The notes beneath the pieces were generated by a model. That model had not been told where the DNA came from. It was given only the letters and a program-made list of their open reading frames with translations, and ran no database searches. Of a DNA stretch of 64,000 nt, positions 16,372-23,344 are shown piece by piece. Both the position numbers and the translations under genes were made by a program. Origin of the DNA: a virus; the IMG/VR virus record IMGVR_UViG_3300044624_002978, positions 279,545 through 343,544 of that record; one strand, 5' to 3'. Position 1 is the stretch's first letter. Every line of letters begins with the position of its first letter.

Positions 16372-16584
16372 ATGAACGAACTAGTAGAAAGAACAAAAGA
16401 ACATTTTGATAACAACTATCCTCACATTCACCTAAGACAATTGGATGATAGAGAGATTGCATCCATATTATCAACCTCTCATATGCAATTCAATATGGAC
16501 GGATCACCGTTACCATTTGATAAAAAAATGTATCTGTTGTATGATTACCTTTTATCCCAATCCCTAGTAGATGTCGACGAATAA
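16372..16584 (+). CDS. Unidentified small helical protein
   Basis: 70 residues from ATG 16372, downstream of the promoter; an in-frame ATG at 16351 lies in the -7 element. Overlaps the next gene by 14 bases. Not recognised. Confidence 0.6.
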   Translation: MNELVERTKEHFDNNYPHIHLRQLDDREIASILSTSHMQFNMDGSPLPFDKKMYLLYDYLLSQSLVDVDE

Positions 16585-16918
16585 TAATAACGACGGTGTT
16601 ATCCGTAGACGATCAGTGTTCAGTAAGAAAGATTATTATTTCATCTTTGGACAGATGCATAAGACTGTCGACGGTGTTTCCATGAAAGACAGATGGGTTA
16701 GAGTAAGAGCAAGAAATGAACGTGATGCAAAGATAGTATTCGAGAATGAATTCACATCTAAGTACATGCCCTCGGTGAATTCCTATAGCCGATCAGTACC
16801 CAAGAAAATAATGTATGGCAGAAAAATTTCTAATTCATGGCTCGACCCGCTAGAAGACCCGCTATCAGTTTTTCCTGATGGAGAGTATATGTTTTTTGAT
16901 CAAAAATATATTCCGTAA
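16571..16918 (+). CDS. Unidentified basic early protein
   Basis: 115 residues, rich in Arg/Lys and aromatic residues (RRRSVFSKKDYYFIFG). Could bind nucleic acid. The next promoter begins 2 bases after its stop. Confidence 0.65.
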   Translation: MSTNNNNDGVIRRRSVFSKKDYYFIFGQMHKTVDGVSMKDRWVRVRARNERDAKIVFENEFTSKYMPSVNSYSRSVPKKIMYGRKISNSWLDPLEDPLSVFPDGEYMFFDQKYIP

Positions 16919-16920
16919 TA

Positions 16921-16952
16921 TTTTTTTATCTGAACCGGATTACTTATATTTG
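16921..16952 (+). promoter_or_regulatory. Early promoter for 16980 gene
   Basis: T-run/ATCTGAA from 16921 and TATATTTG at 16945-16952. Confidence 0.85.
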
Positions 16953-16979
16953 CTATGTAACCAATTAAAACAAACAAAC

Positions 16980-17228
16980 ATGCCAGTATTAAAAAACATT
17001 TCACACGAAACATTAAGAAACAGATTAAGAGAAGGAGCAGTTACCTTTTCATTTAGAAAAACTGATGGTTCGCTCAGAAGAGCATTAGGAACTTTGGATT
17101 CTTCAAGAATTCCAGAATCAGGAAAACCAAAAGGAGGAACACCACCTCCAGGAGTAACAACATTCTTCGATTTGGAAAAATCAGCTTGGCGTTCGGTTTC
17201 ATATAGACAGGAAATCTGGGTTGATTAA
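16980..17228 (+). CDS. DUF2693-like SH3-type small protein
   Basis: 82 residues. VTFSFRKTDGSLRRALGTLD, then FFDLEKSAWRSVSY, follow the DUF2693 pattern (FxFxKxDGxxRxAxGT, WRSF). Members are known from Bacteroidota elements and phages; function unknown. ATG 16980 is the first start after the promoter. Confidence 0.7.
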   Translation: MPVLKNISHETLRNRLREGAVTFSFRKTDGSLRRALGTLDSSRIPESGKPKGGTPPPGVTTFFDLEKSAWRSVSYRQEIWVD

Positions 17229-17260
17229 CCCACCACTTTCATAGTTTAGATTTAGGCGAA

Positions 17261-17288
17261 AAAGGTCTGGAAATTCCAGACCTTTTTT
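17261..17288 (+). terminator. Intrinsic terminator (duplicated unit a)
   Basis: AAAGGTCTGG (17261-17270) pairs with CCAGACCTTT (17276-17285). The hairpin and the following 60 bases are nearly repeated at 17641. Confidence 0.9.
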
Positions 17289-17322
17289 GTGTGTGGTGTT
17301 TTCTGGTGTAGCAGTAGGGAAA

Positions 17323-17339
17323 CACCGTCGCCAACGGTG
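17323..17339 (+). repeat. CACCGT-N5-ACGGTG palindrome 1
   Basis: CACCGTCGCCAACGGTG, a 6-bp inverted repeat around a 5-base centre, between a terminator and the next promoter. Confidence 0.8.
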
Positions 17340-17379
17340 GATGTCCAGATGTGAGTAGCGAAAATTAATTCGGATACTA

Positions 17380-17411
17380 TTTTTTTATTACCCAGAAATT
17401 TCTTATATTTG
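17380..17411 (+). promoter_or_regulatory. Early promoter for 17436 gene
   Basis: T-run with ATTACCC from 17380 and TATATTTG at 17404-17411. Confidence 0.75.
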
Positions 17412-17435
17412 CTATGTAACTAAAACATTATACCT

Positions 17436-17618
17436 ATGAACAAACATGAAGTAATTGGAAAAACAAGAACCTATCTAACAACGGTGGGAATTGAGGAAGG
17501 ATTGGATTACATAATAAGTCTTCAAGGACCAACGATAATCCCAACTGAATCCGGATCTGATAAATTCACGGATCCTATCAAAGATGAGGTCGGTAAGTTG
17601 AGAGCAAAGTTTTTATAA
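17436..17618 (+). CDS. Unidentified small early protein
   Basis: 60 residues, no membrane segment. Single gene with its own promoter and terminator. Not recognised. Confidence 0.6.
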   Translation: MNKHEVIGKTRTYLTTVGIEEGLDYIISLQGPTIIPTESGSDKFTDPIKDEVGKLRAKFL

Positions 17619-17640
17619 AGATTCAAATTCATTTTAACTT

Positions 17641-17670
17641 AGAAAGGTCTGGTAATTCCAGACCTTTCTT
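17641..17670 (+). terminator. Intrinsic terminator (duplicated unit b)
   Basis: AGAAAGGTCTGG pairs with CCAGACCTTTCT (17641-17669). Near copy of the unit at 17261. Confidence 0.9.
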
Positions 17671-17704
17671 GTGTGTGGTGTTTTCTGGTGTAGCAGGAGG
17701 GAAT

Positions 17705-17721
17705 CACCGTCGCCGGAGGTG
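17705..17721 (+). repeat. CACCGT palindrome 2 (imperfect)
   Basis: CACCGTCGCCGGAGGTG; only the outer CACC/GGTG arms pair. Same position relative to the terminator as palindrome 1. Confidence 0.6.
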
Positions 17722-17788
17722 TTTCTCTCCTGCCCAACCAGCTGGTCTGGAAATAAAAAATTATTTGGAAACTTTAACGTTTGGCATC

Positions 17789-17819
17789 GTTGCTATCTAA
17801 AAGAGAATCGTTATATTTG
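17789..17819 (+). promoter_or_regulatory. Probable early promoter with weak -33
   Basis: TATATTTG at 17812-17819; the -33 region has only GCTATCTAA instead of the T-run. Confidence 0.5.
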
Positions 17820-17845
17820 CTTAACAACCAATTAAAAGAATCGTT

Positions 17846-17974
17846 ATGAGCAGAGACCAATTTTTAGCAATGAGAAGAGAATTCATAAATTTAATTGAAG
17901 CACTAAGAAAGGAACATCAAGCATTTCAGGTTATCCAATCTAAGAACATCGAAGTACGAATTTGTTTAAACTAA
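17846..17974 (+). CDS. 42-residue early microprotein
   Basis: ATG 17846 encodes MSRDQFLAMRREF to RICLN. Amphipathic helix, no membrane segment. Sixteen bases before the next gene. Confidence 0.55.
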   Translation: MSRDQFLAMRREFINLIEALRKEHQAFQVIQSKNIEVRICLN

Positions 17975-17990
17975 CCAATACACCATACAC

Positions 17991-18287
17991 ATGACAACAA
18001 CAACTGAAGCAGCAAAAACAAAGGATGAGTTATTAGAGCAACTCAATCACATAATGGAAAGATTTGATTTCGAAAAGGTTCATGCCTATATGAAGTTAAC
18101 CAATTGGAAATGGATCGATGAGGTTCCCTCGGTGAATAAGCTGAGAACAACAGCAGAAAGACTTCTATATGATGTTATAGCTTCTGATGACCCAACCACA
18201 ACTTCAGGTACTGGAGGATTCACAGCATCCAAATTCACTTGGGGAATACAATTGGCATTCTCAATAGAGGTTAGAAAAAGTTTTTAA
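17991..18287 (+). CDS. Unidentified small early protein
   Basis: 98 residues, helical N-terminal two thirds, then Thr/Gly-rich segment (TTTSGTGGFTASKF). No family recognised. Confidence 0.65.
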   Translation: MTTTTEAAKTKDELLEQLNHIMERFDFEKVHAYMKLTNWKWIDEVPSVNKLRTTAERLLYDVIASDDPTTTSGTGGFTASKFTWGIQLAFSIEVRKSF

Positions 18288-18302
18288 AAATATCTGGTTT
18301 AA

Positions 18303-18334
18303 TTTTTTTACCAGAGCAGGAATAGTTATCTTTA
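18303..18334 (+). promoter_or_regulatory. Early promoter for 18377 gene
   Basis: T-run/ACCAGAG from 18303 and TATCTTTA at 18327-18334. Confidence 0.75.
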
Positions 18335-18376
18335 CATCATAATCAATAATCAATAATCAATTAAAACAAAAAAGAC

Positions 18377-18664
18377 ATGAGCAGATTAAGAGACCCAAAA
18401 ACAGGAAGATTTCTTCCTAAGAATGCAGGACCACAAGCTTCAGCATCAGCATTGACTTTAGGTCAAAAGATTCACAGAGTACTTACATCAGGTATGAAGG
18501 TGTTTGGAAAGAAAGACATCTCAGGTAATCCAACCTCCATGCCTCAAGGATCCTCGGTGATTTTGGAGAAGACAGCAGAAATTGGACCAACAGGTACACA
18601 CGTTGTCAGAGTTAAAAAAGAAAATTCTACCAGAACTTTCTACACAACAGAAGAAGAAGTTTAG
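18377..18664 (+). CDS. Unidentified basic early protein
   Basis: 95 residues. RDPKTGRFLPK near the start resembles short DNA-contact motifs of phage and homing proteins; the rest is a small beta-like domain. Function unknown. Confidence 0.6.
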   Translation: MSRLRDPKTGRFLPKNAGPQASASALTLGQKIHRVLTSGMKVFGKKDISGNPTSMPQGSSVILEKTAEIGPTGTHVVRVKKENSTRTFYTTEEEV

Positions 18665-18683
18665 AAATAAAAACATCTATGAT

Positions 18684-18717
18684 AAAGGAGACTTTGTAAT
18701 GAAGTCTCCTTTTTTTG
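18684..18717 (+). terminator. Intrinsic terminator
   Basis: AAAGGAGACTT (18684-18694) pairs with AAGTCTCCTTT (18702-18712), then T-run. Confidence 0.9.
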
Positions 18718-18757
18718 TGGACTAAGCTAATGCAATTCTGGATGAGCTGTATCCGAA

Positions 18758-18774
18758 CACCGCCGGCAACGGTG
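18758..18774 (+). repeat. CACCGT palindrome 3
   Basis: CACCGCCGGCAACGGTG; one arm base differs from copy 1. Confidence 0.7.
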
Positions 18775-18836
18775 CGCCAGGTATAGGTTGATCGGATTTT
18801 ATAGTTTACTATCAATAGTCAATAGTCAACTGTTTA

Positions 18837-18868
18837 TTTTTTTATCTGGAACAGATTCGTTATATTTG
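18837..18868 (+). promoter_or_regulatory. Early promoter for 18890 operon
   Basis: T-run/ATCTGGA from 18837 and TATATTTG at 18861-18868. Confidence 0.85.
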
Positions 18869-18889
18869 CTTTATAACCAATTAAAACTA

Positions 18890-19006
18890 ATGAGCATGAA
18901 AAAGAAAGAGAAAGCAATTGCACCAAATTCATTCTGGGCAACCCAAATGGGACACAAGGACAACGGTGGATGGGACAACGATTCGTGGGCAACTCAAAGA
19001 GGATAG
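18890..19006 (+). CDS. 38-residue early microprotein
   Basis: ATG 18890 follows the promoter directly. MSMKKKEKAIAP, then two copies of an SFWATQ/SWATQ-like motif. One base before the next gene. Function unknown. Confidence 0.5.
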   Translation: MSMKKKEKAIAPNSFWATQMGHKDNGGWDNDSWATQRG

Positions 19007-19007
19007 G

Positions 19008-19208
19008 ATGAAAGTTAAAGTATTTTTCGAGGAGAATAGCGCCAAACTCCAGAATCTGGTGAATGAGTGGTTGGAAGAGAATTCAGGGTTTCAGATATTA
19101 CAAATTCATCCAGTAGTTTCTAGAGCACAGGGGGGTAGCGGACTTTATATGACCATTGTTTATAGTGAAGATCCTAATAACACATTCTCAAAATTAACCG
19201 ATAGATAA
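19008..19208 (+). CDS. Unidentified small early protein
   Basis: 66 residues from ATG 19008. Ferredoxin-like alpha/beta pattern is possible (KVKVFFEE to YMTIVYSED). Not recognised. Confidence 0.6.
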   Translation: MKVKVFFEENSAKLQNLVNEWLEENSGFQILQIHPVVSRAQGGSGLYMTIVYSEDPNNTFSKLTDR

Positions 19209-19240
19209 TTTTTTTATCTGAAACGGATTACTTACATTTG
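19209..19240 (+). promoter_or_regulatory. Early promoter for 19268 operon
   Basis: T-run/ATCTGAA from 19209 and TACATTTG at 19233-19240. Confidence 0.85.
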
Positions 19241-19267
19241 CTTTATAACCAACTAAAACAAAGAAGA

Positions 19268-19360
19268 ATGAACACTTTCAATTTTATTTTATATTACATT
19301 TTATGTGCAATGGTAGGTATTCTAATAGGATTATCCATATACAGTAAAACTAGAAAATAA
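19268..19360 (+). CDS. 30-residue single-helix membrane microprotein
   Basis: ATG 19268 encodes MNTFNFILYY to YSKTRK: one hydrophobic helix with a basic end. First gene of a two-gene membrane operon. Confidence 0.6.
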   Translation: MNTFNFILYYILCAMVGILIGLSIYSKTRK

Positions 19361-19387
19361 ACACTAACCAACTAAAAACAATACATT

Positions 19388-19531
19388 ATGTCTAAAACAG
19401 AAAAAATTATCACAACAACATTCCAAGTTTGGAGCATTGGATTAGGAGTTATCACTTTCGTTGCACTCGCAGTTACAATAGTAAACCTGATAACAGGTAA
19501 CTATTGCGAAACAGCTTCCTTTGAGTTTTAA
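19388..19531 (+). CDS. 47-residue membrane microprotein
   Basis: ATG 19388. One helix at about 14-37 with a short tail containing a cysteine (NYCETASFEF). Followed by a terminator. Confidence 0.6.
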   Translation: MSKTEKIITTTFQVWSIGLGVITFVALAVTIVNLITGNYCETASFEF

Positions 19532-19554
19532 CCTCACACACTCATTAAATTATT

Positions 19555-19582
19555 AAACCTGGACTAACCTCCAGGTTTTTTT
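19555..19582 (+). terminator. Intrinsic terminator
   Basis: AAACCTGGA (19555-19563) pairs with TCCAGGTTT (19570-19578), then T-run. Confidence 0.85.
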
Positions 19583-19625
19583 GTGGGTTGCGGAGAAATT
19601 CATTTAAGCAGAGAGAGCTGCGGAG

Positions 19626-19648
19626 AAACACCGTCGTCAACGGTGTTT
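19626..19648 (+). repeat. CACCGT palindrome 4 (longest arms)
   Basis: AAACACCGT (19626-19634) pairs with ACGGTGTTT (19640-19648). Confidence 0.85.
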
Positions 19649-19663
19649 TCCGATCTTAGTCTA

Positions 19664-19673
19664 GGATATATAG
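19664..19673 (+). promoter_or_regulatory. Late-type motif GGATATATAG
   Basis: 19 bases upstream of the tagged 19693 gene, with no early promoter in the interval. Confidence 0.65.
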
Positions 19674-19692
19674 AATAAAAATATAGACATAA

Positions 19693-20010
19693 ATGAAACA
19701 TCTTAAAATTTTCGAAGGATACTCACCAAAGAGTAGATTCCCTAGTATCGCAGTATTCCTTGCAATACCTGCTGATAATGATAGCATGAAGACATCTTAC
19801 CTTAAAGAAAAAAGCGGTAAATCAGGCGATGTTAATAATTCAATGGTTAATGCTGATTATGTTGTAAGAGGTATAGGTTCCTTACTTTCAGAAATTGAAG
19901 AAGCTGGACTGGATGCTAGATATAGTGGTGCTATTAAAAAAGCAAAAGCTGCTTTAATTCCTGCGGTTATGAAGACAAAAGAATATCAATTACCTAAGGA
20001 AATAGAATAA
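19693..20010 (+). CDS. Tagged late protein
   Basis: 105 residues, start MKHLKIFEGY with the shared tag and an I-F-E/G site. The body is soluble and helical, with a basic stretch GAIKKAKAAL. One of two late genes inserted in the early region. Predicted to be carried into the head; function unknown. Confidence 0.7.
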   Translation: MKHLKIFEGYSPKSRFPSIAVFLAIPADNDSMKTSYLKEKSGKSGDVNNSMVNADYVVRGIGSLLSEIEEAGLDARYSGAIKKAKAALIPAVMKTKEYQLPKEIE

Positions 20011-20028
20011 TTAAATACATCTCAACTG

Positions 20029-20053
20029 AAGACTCCTATTGGAGTCTTTTTTT
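20029..20053 (+). terminator. Intrinsic terminator
   Basis: AAGACTCC (20029-20036) pairs with GGAGTCTT (20041-20048), then T-run. Confidence 0.85.
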
Positions 20054-20085
20054 GTGGACTATTGCTTAACTGCTGCTCTACTGTC

Positions 20086-20108
20086 AAACACCGTTGCCGA
20101 CGGTGTTT
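20086..20108 (+). repeat. CACCGT palindrome 5
   Basis: AAACACCGT (20086-20094) and ACGGTGTTT (20100-20108) around TGCCG. Confidence 0.85.
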
Positions 20109-20142
20109 CCCATCTCCACATCCAAAACTAGTATATCCTATA

Positions 20143-20177
20143 CATAGTATGGTAGTAACATACCACGCTCGCGGGGG
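20143..20177 (+). repeat. CATAGTATG dyad element, copy 4
   Basis: CATAGTATG (20143-20151), GTAGTAA, CATACCACG, then CTCGCGGGG; 18 bases before the next promoter. Confidence 0.8.
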
Positions 20178-20194
20178 AAATAAATCTCATTTTA

Positions 20195-20226
20195 TTTTTT
20201 TATCCGAACCTAATACATTACTTTTA
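20195..20226 (+). promoter_or_regulatory. Early promoter for 20257 gene
   Basis: T-run/ATCCGAA from 20195 and TACTTTTA at 20219-20226. Confidence 0.85.
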
Positions 20227-20256
20227 CTTCATAATCAAACAAACACAAAATAAGCT

Positions 20257-20430
20257 ATGAAAAAATTATCTAAATTTCACTTTGCATTATTAAGTCTATT
20301 GGTTCCTGTTGGTTTCGCAACTCTTGGGTTCGTTATCAATCCTTCTGGTTTGGGAACTAATTTAATTTGGGCTGCATATGTTTTAATTTTTATTGGGGGA
20401 GCGTCTGTTGGAATGTTGTTGCGTAAATAA
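20257..20430 (+). CDS. 57-residue two-helix membrane protein
   Basis: ATG 20257. MKKLSKFHFALL, two hydrophobic helices (about 8-27 and 33-53), LLRK end. Single gene with own promoter. Function unknown. Confidence 0.65.
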   Translation: MKKLSKFHFALLSLLVPVGFATLGFVINPSGLGTNLIWAAYVLIFIGGASVGMLLRK

Positions 20431-20454
20431 AAAAGAAAAAAAATTATTTGATTA

Positions 20455-20486
20455 TTTTTTTATCTGAACCTAATACATTACTTTTA
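20455..20486 (+). promoter_or_regulatory. Early promoter for 20512 gene
   Basis: T-run/ATCTGAA from 20455 and TACTTTTA at 20479-20486; the spacer is nearly identical to the promoter at 20195. Confidence 0.85.
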
Positions 20487-20511
20487 CTCCATAATCAAAC
20501 AACATACACCT

Positions 20512-20793
20512 ATGAAAAGAATTGGATTTGGAATATTAGCGATAGCATTATTATTAAACTTGGCATCATGCGCCGATGTTGAGGTTGTAAAGGAATGTGT
20601 AAGTGATAACACATATGGTTTCTGGGGAGGACTTTGGCACGGCATCGTAGCACCTTTCAGTTTCTTCGGTTCATTAATCTGGGACGATATTAGTATGTAC
20701 GCTGTTAACAACAACGGTGGCTGGTATGATTTTGGATTCATACTTGGAGTTGGAGGTTTAACTTTCGGTTCAGGTAGAAAATCCAGTAAATAA
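20512..20793 (+). CDS. Lipoprotein of the YGFWGGLWHG family
   Basis: 93 residues. A signal peptide ends in the lipobox LASC (Cys20), so it should be lipid-anchored in the envelope. YGFWGGLWHGIVAPFSFFGSL and NNNGGWYDFGFILG mark a conserved small-membrane-protein family seen in many bacteria, without known function. An early envelope lipoprotein in a phage is a candidate for superinfection exclusion; inference only. Confidence 0.75.
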   Translation: MKRIGFGILAIALLLNLASCADVEVVKECVSDNTYGFWGGLWHGIVAPFSFFGSLIWDDISMYAVNNNGGWYDFGFILGVGGLTFGSGRKSSK

Positions 20794-20825
20794 TTTTTTT
20801 ATCTGATTAGGATTCATTACTTTTA
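20794..20825 (+). promoter_or_regulatory. Early promoter for 20852 gene
   Basis: T-run/ATCTGAT from 20794 and TACTTTTA at 20818-20825. Confidence 0.85.
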
Positions 20826-20851
20826 CTTCATACCAAATAACACTCAATATT

Positions 20852-21049
20852 ATGAACGTAGAAAAATGTGAAAGATGCAAAAAACCGACAAATGGAACAA
20901 CCATCATGTCGATGTTTAATACTCAAGTTATCTGTATGCCTTGCAAAGATGAAGAAAAAGAAAACCCAAGGTATATGGAAGCTGTAGAAGCTGATAGAAA
21001 AGCTATCGCAAAAGGCGATTATAATTTTAGAGGAATTGGTTTGGTTTAG
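20852..21049 (+). CDS. Small CxxC/CxxC zinc-binding protein
   Basis: 65 residues. CERC (5-8) and CMPC (29-32) form a zinc site; TTIMSMFNTQVIC and the YNFRGIGL end are typical of a conserved small family found in bacteria and phages. Function unknown. Confidence 0.75.
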   Translation: MNVEKCERCKKPTNGTTIMSMFNTQVICMPCKDEEKENPRYMEAVEADRKAIAKGDYNFRGIGLV

Positions 21050-21061
21050 TTTGGTTGGTTA

Positions 21062-21097
21062 AAAAGATCCGGAATTATTTTTTTATCCGGATCTTTT
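21062..21097 (+). terminator. Hairpin with the next promoter's -33 element in its loop
   Basis: AAAAGATCCGGA (21062-21073) pairs exactly with TCCGGATCTTTT (21086-21097); the T-run of the promoter is the loop. Confidence 0.75.
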
Positions 21098-21109
21098 ATA
21101 TTACTTTTA
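21078..21109 (+). promoter_or_regulatory. Early promoter for 21137 gene
   Basis: T-run/ATCCGGA from 21078 and TACTTTTA at 21102-21109; overlaps the hairpin at 21062. Confidence 0.8.
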
Positions 21110-21136
21110 CTTCATAATCAAACAAAAACAAAAACT

Positions 21137-21484
21137 ATGGCTAAGGAATTATCAAAAAGAGAGAAAATAGAATTAAAGGTTAATCTTGCTGTTGCGAATT
21201 ACTTTCGTGAGAATATGATTTCAACCAGAGTACCTTTTCATATCATACAGGATCAGGAAGCAGTTGGTCACATCATTAATATCGGAACAAGTATAATGAT
21301 GAATAAGATTGGCATTGATACTTATCCGGGGAGTTTCGTAAAGGCAATACTCGATAATGATCTTCATGGAGCATTCTCAAGAGCAGACCACATCAATTCC
21401 CAGGTCCTAGGATTCTACATCACAATGATGTATAATCTAGGTATCGATGTTACTAACGAAGAAATTGAAGAGTTAAAAGTATAG
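21137..21484 (+). CDS. Phage protein with PGSFVKAILDNDL motif
   Basis: 115 residues, helical. PGSFVKAILDNDLHGAFSRAD (about 77-97) is a motif I recall from phage hypothetical proteins; function unknown. Own promoter and terminator. Confidence 0.65.
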   Translation: MAKELSKREKIELKVNLAVANYFRENMISTRVPFHIIQDQEAVGHIINIGTSIMMNKIGIDTYPGSFVKAILDNDLHGAFSRADHINSQVLGFYITMMYNLGIDVTNEEIEELKV

Positions 21485-21513
21485 TTTGTTTAGTTTGGTT
21501 GGTTAAATGTGGA

Positions 21514-21543
21514 AGAGGCCTCGTGTATGCGAGGTCTTTTTTT
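21514..21543 (+). terminator. Intrinsic terminator
   Basis: AGAGGCCTCG pairs with CGAGGTCTTT around TGTATG. Confidence 0.85.
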
Positions 21544-21588
21544 GTGGGCTGATGCTAAGCAACAGTTTCCAACAGCTCTCCAGCATCT

Positions 21589-21605
21589 CACCGTCGCCAA
21601 CGGTG
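21589..21605 (+). repeat. CACCGT palindrome 6
   Basis: CACCGTCGCCAACGGTG followed by TTT. The 60 bases before it closely match those before palindrome 7. Confidence 0.8.
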
Positions 21606-21712
21606 TTTCTCCATCTACTCTACGGTTGGAGGAATTCTTGGAATTGATATTAACGATGAGGTCCTGATCGGATAATCCAGGTACACCGTTGAATGGAATG
21701 ATTGGGGTTTTA

Positions 21713-21744
21713 TTTTTTTATCTGAACCTAATGTTCTATATTTG
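21713..21744 (+). promoter_or_regulatory. Early promoter for 21769 gene
   Basis: T-run/ATCTGAA from 21713 and TATATTTG at 21737-21744. Confidence 0.85.
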
Positions 21745-21768
21745 CTCTGTAACCAAATAACAAACACT

Positions 21769-21975
21769 ATGAAAAAAGATACTACTATCAAAGCTGGAGA
21801 TTTATTAAAAGTAACAACATCAGATGGTGAAGTTGGAGTTGGATTTGCTTATCATTCAGTTGAGGGTATACCTGACTCTGACCTATTAATTGACATATCC
21901 TGGAGAACCGGAGGTTCGACCGAGTGTGTCGACTTAAATGAAGTTGAAATGGAATTTGAAAAAATTTCATTTTAA
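21769..21975 (+). CDS. Unidentified small early protein
   Basis: 68 residues from ATG 21769. SH3-like beta pattern (KAGDLLKVTTSDGEVGVG). Function unknown. Confidence 0.6.
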   Translation: MKKDTTIKAGDLLKVTTSDGEVGVGFAYHSVEGIPDSDLLIDISWRTGGSTECVDLNEVEMEFEKISF

Positions 21976-21985
21976 TATTAAATAA

Positions 21986-22017
21986 TTTTTTTATCTGAAC
22001 TTAATGTTCTATATTTG
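21986..22017 (+). promoter_or_regulatory. Early promoter for 22045 gene
   Basis: T-run/ATCTGAA from 21986 and TATATTTG at 22010-22017; nearly identical to the promoter at 21713. Confidence 0.85.
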
Positions 22018-22044
22018 CTCTGTAACCAAATAACAACACTCACT

Positions 22045-22254
22045 ATGAAAAATTTATTCCACGTATTAGGATTTTTAGCTTGCATGTTAATCGCAGTAGG
22101 AACTGCAACAGGACATGTTCAATCAGTTATCAGCTTCGAAGGTGCTGCTAATGAGATGACATTTTGTTTATTATCCTTCATGGGAGCAGCTGGATTTATG
22201 TTCAGCGCATTATCAAAAGATATAAAGGCTGAGAAGAGACATGGATTTGAGTAG
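22045..22254 (+). CDS. Two-helix membrane protein
   Basis: 69 residues from ATG 22045, helices at about 5-24 and 40-57, charged end (KDIKAEKRHGFE). Function unknown. Confidence 0.65.
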   Translation: MKNLFHVLGFLACMLIAVGTATGHVQSVISFEGAANEMTFCLLSFMGAAGFMFSALSKDIKAEKRHGFE

Positions 22255-22283
22255 GTTCTGCTAACTATTTCAAATTCAGAAAG

Positions 22284-22308
22284 GAAAGAGGCTTTGGCCT
22301 CTTTTTTT
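22284..22308 (+). terminator. Intrinsic terminator
   Basis: AAGAGGC and GCCTCTT around TTTG, then T-run. Confidence 0.85.
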
Positions 22309-22353
22309 GTGGACCAAGGTTAAGCATCAGATTCCAACAGCTCTCCAGCAACT

Positions 22354-22370
22354 CACCGCCGGCAACGGTG
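22354..22370 (+). repeat. CACCGT palindrome 7
   Basis: CACCGCCGGCAACGGTG; preceded by CAACAGCTCTCCAGCA as in copy 6. Confidence 0.75.
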
Positions 22371-22420
22371 TTTATGCATGCACATGAAGATTCATGATTA
22401 TACATATGATTAAGCTATTT

Positions 22421-22429
22421 GATATATAC
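22421..22429 (+). promoter_or_regulatory. Late-type motif GATATATAC
   Basis: 25 bases upstream of the 22455 gene, which has no early promoter. Confidence 0.6.
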
Positions 22430-22454
22430 ATCATAAAATAAACCATATCATATA

Positions 22455-22796
22455 ATGATTATAGCTAAATTAAATCCAGGTATTTCTATTATCAAACAAG
22501 AAAGTCCATTCGAAGCGCCGGTGTCCATCACTTATGATTGGATGACAGTATTTATACCAAGATATATCCCAGGTGCTGCCAATTTCAATGTGAATCTATC
22601 TTATGGTGATGCAGTAATGAATGATGAACCAACACCAGCACCAAAAAAATTCAGAGGAGTTAAAGCCATATCGGTGGGTCTAACTGCTGGTGAAATTTCC
22701 AATTGGGGAACTAATGATGTTGTACTTCTAGAGATATTAGCAACAAAAATGAATCTTACCATAGAAAACACCTACGAAATAGATGATGACATATAA
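22455..22796 (+). CDS. Unidentified late protein
   Basis: 113 residues, beta-rich, without the tag. First gene of a two-gene late unit with the tagged 22818 gene. Possible structural or internal protein; no family recognised. Confidence 0.65.
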   Translation: MIIAKLNPGISIIKQESPFEAPVSITYDWMTVFIPRYIPGAANFNVNLSYGDAVMNDEPTPAPKKFRGVKAISVGLTAGEISNWGTNDVVLLEILATKMNLTIENTYEIDDDI

Positions 22797-22817
22797 TAAA
22801 ATTAAGTATCGCATATC

Positions 22818-23129
22818 ATGAAACATCTCCAACTATATGAATCTTTCCATCACGAGAAAGAGTTGGTCTTCAAGTCAAGACAAGGTAGGGTAATCACCGT
22901 GAACTTATTAGGTGGTCGTATAGAAGACATCGATAACCAAGCAGGAGTTAGATTCCCTTTCATGAAAGGACAGCAATACACAAGAACTATAGAGACATGG
23001 GCATGTAATAATGGATTCACTATCAACGGTGAAGACACTTGTCCTGAGAAGAAAGTATTCGGGATACGTACATCAGACATTCCACAAGGACATGAGCTAA
23101 GAAGACTTTTTCCAAATAAGTTTAGGTAA
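22818..23129 (+). CDS. Tagged late protein
   Basis: 103 residues, MKHLQLYESFHHEK with the shared tag and an L-Y-E/S site. The body is basic and beta-like (SRQGRVITVNLLGG). A terminator follows. Confidence 0.7.
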   Translation: MKHLQLYESFHHEKELVFKSRQGRVITVNLLGGRIEDIDNQAGVRFPFMKGQQYTRTIETWACNNGFTINGEDTCPEKKVFGIRTSDIPQGHELRRLFPNKFR

Positions 23130-23151
23130 GCGATCATCTGATCGGTAAACT

Positions 23152-23180
23152 CCTCGGGTCGGTTGGATCCGAGGTTTTTT
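23152..23180 (+). terminator. Intrinsic terminator
   Basis: CCTCGG (23152-23157) pairs with CCGAGG (23169-23174), then six Ts. Confidence 0.8.
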
Positions 23181-23186
23181 GTGCTT

Positions 23187-23262
23187 CTACATCTTCTGAC
23201 ATCTACTTACATCTTCTGACATCTACTAAACATCTGCTCTACATCTTTTTCACCGTTGGCCA
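23187..23262 (+). repeat. Direct repeats plus half palindrome
   Basis: ACATCTTCTGACATCTACT occurs twice in tandem (about 23187 and 23209), with further ACATCT words, then a half CACCGTTGG site at 23251. Confidence 0.65.
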
Positions 23263-23289
23263 AATTTTATTAAAAAAGATTCTGTTTTA

Positions 23290-23321
23290 TTTTTTTATCC
23301 GATGCATTATACTTATATTTG
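23290..23321 (+). promoter_or_regulatory. Early promoter for 23345 gene
   Basis: T-run/ATCCGAT from 23290 and TATATTTG at 23314-23321. Confidence 0.85.
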
Positions 23322-23344
23322 CTATGTAACTAAAAATAAAACAT

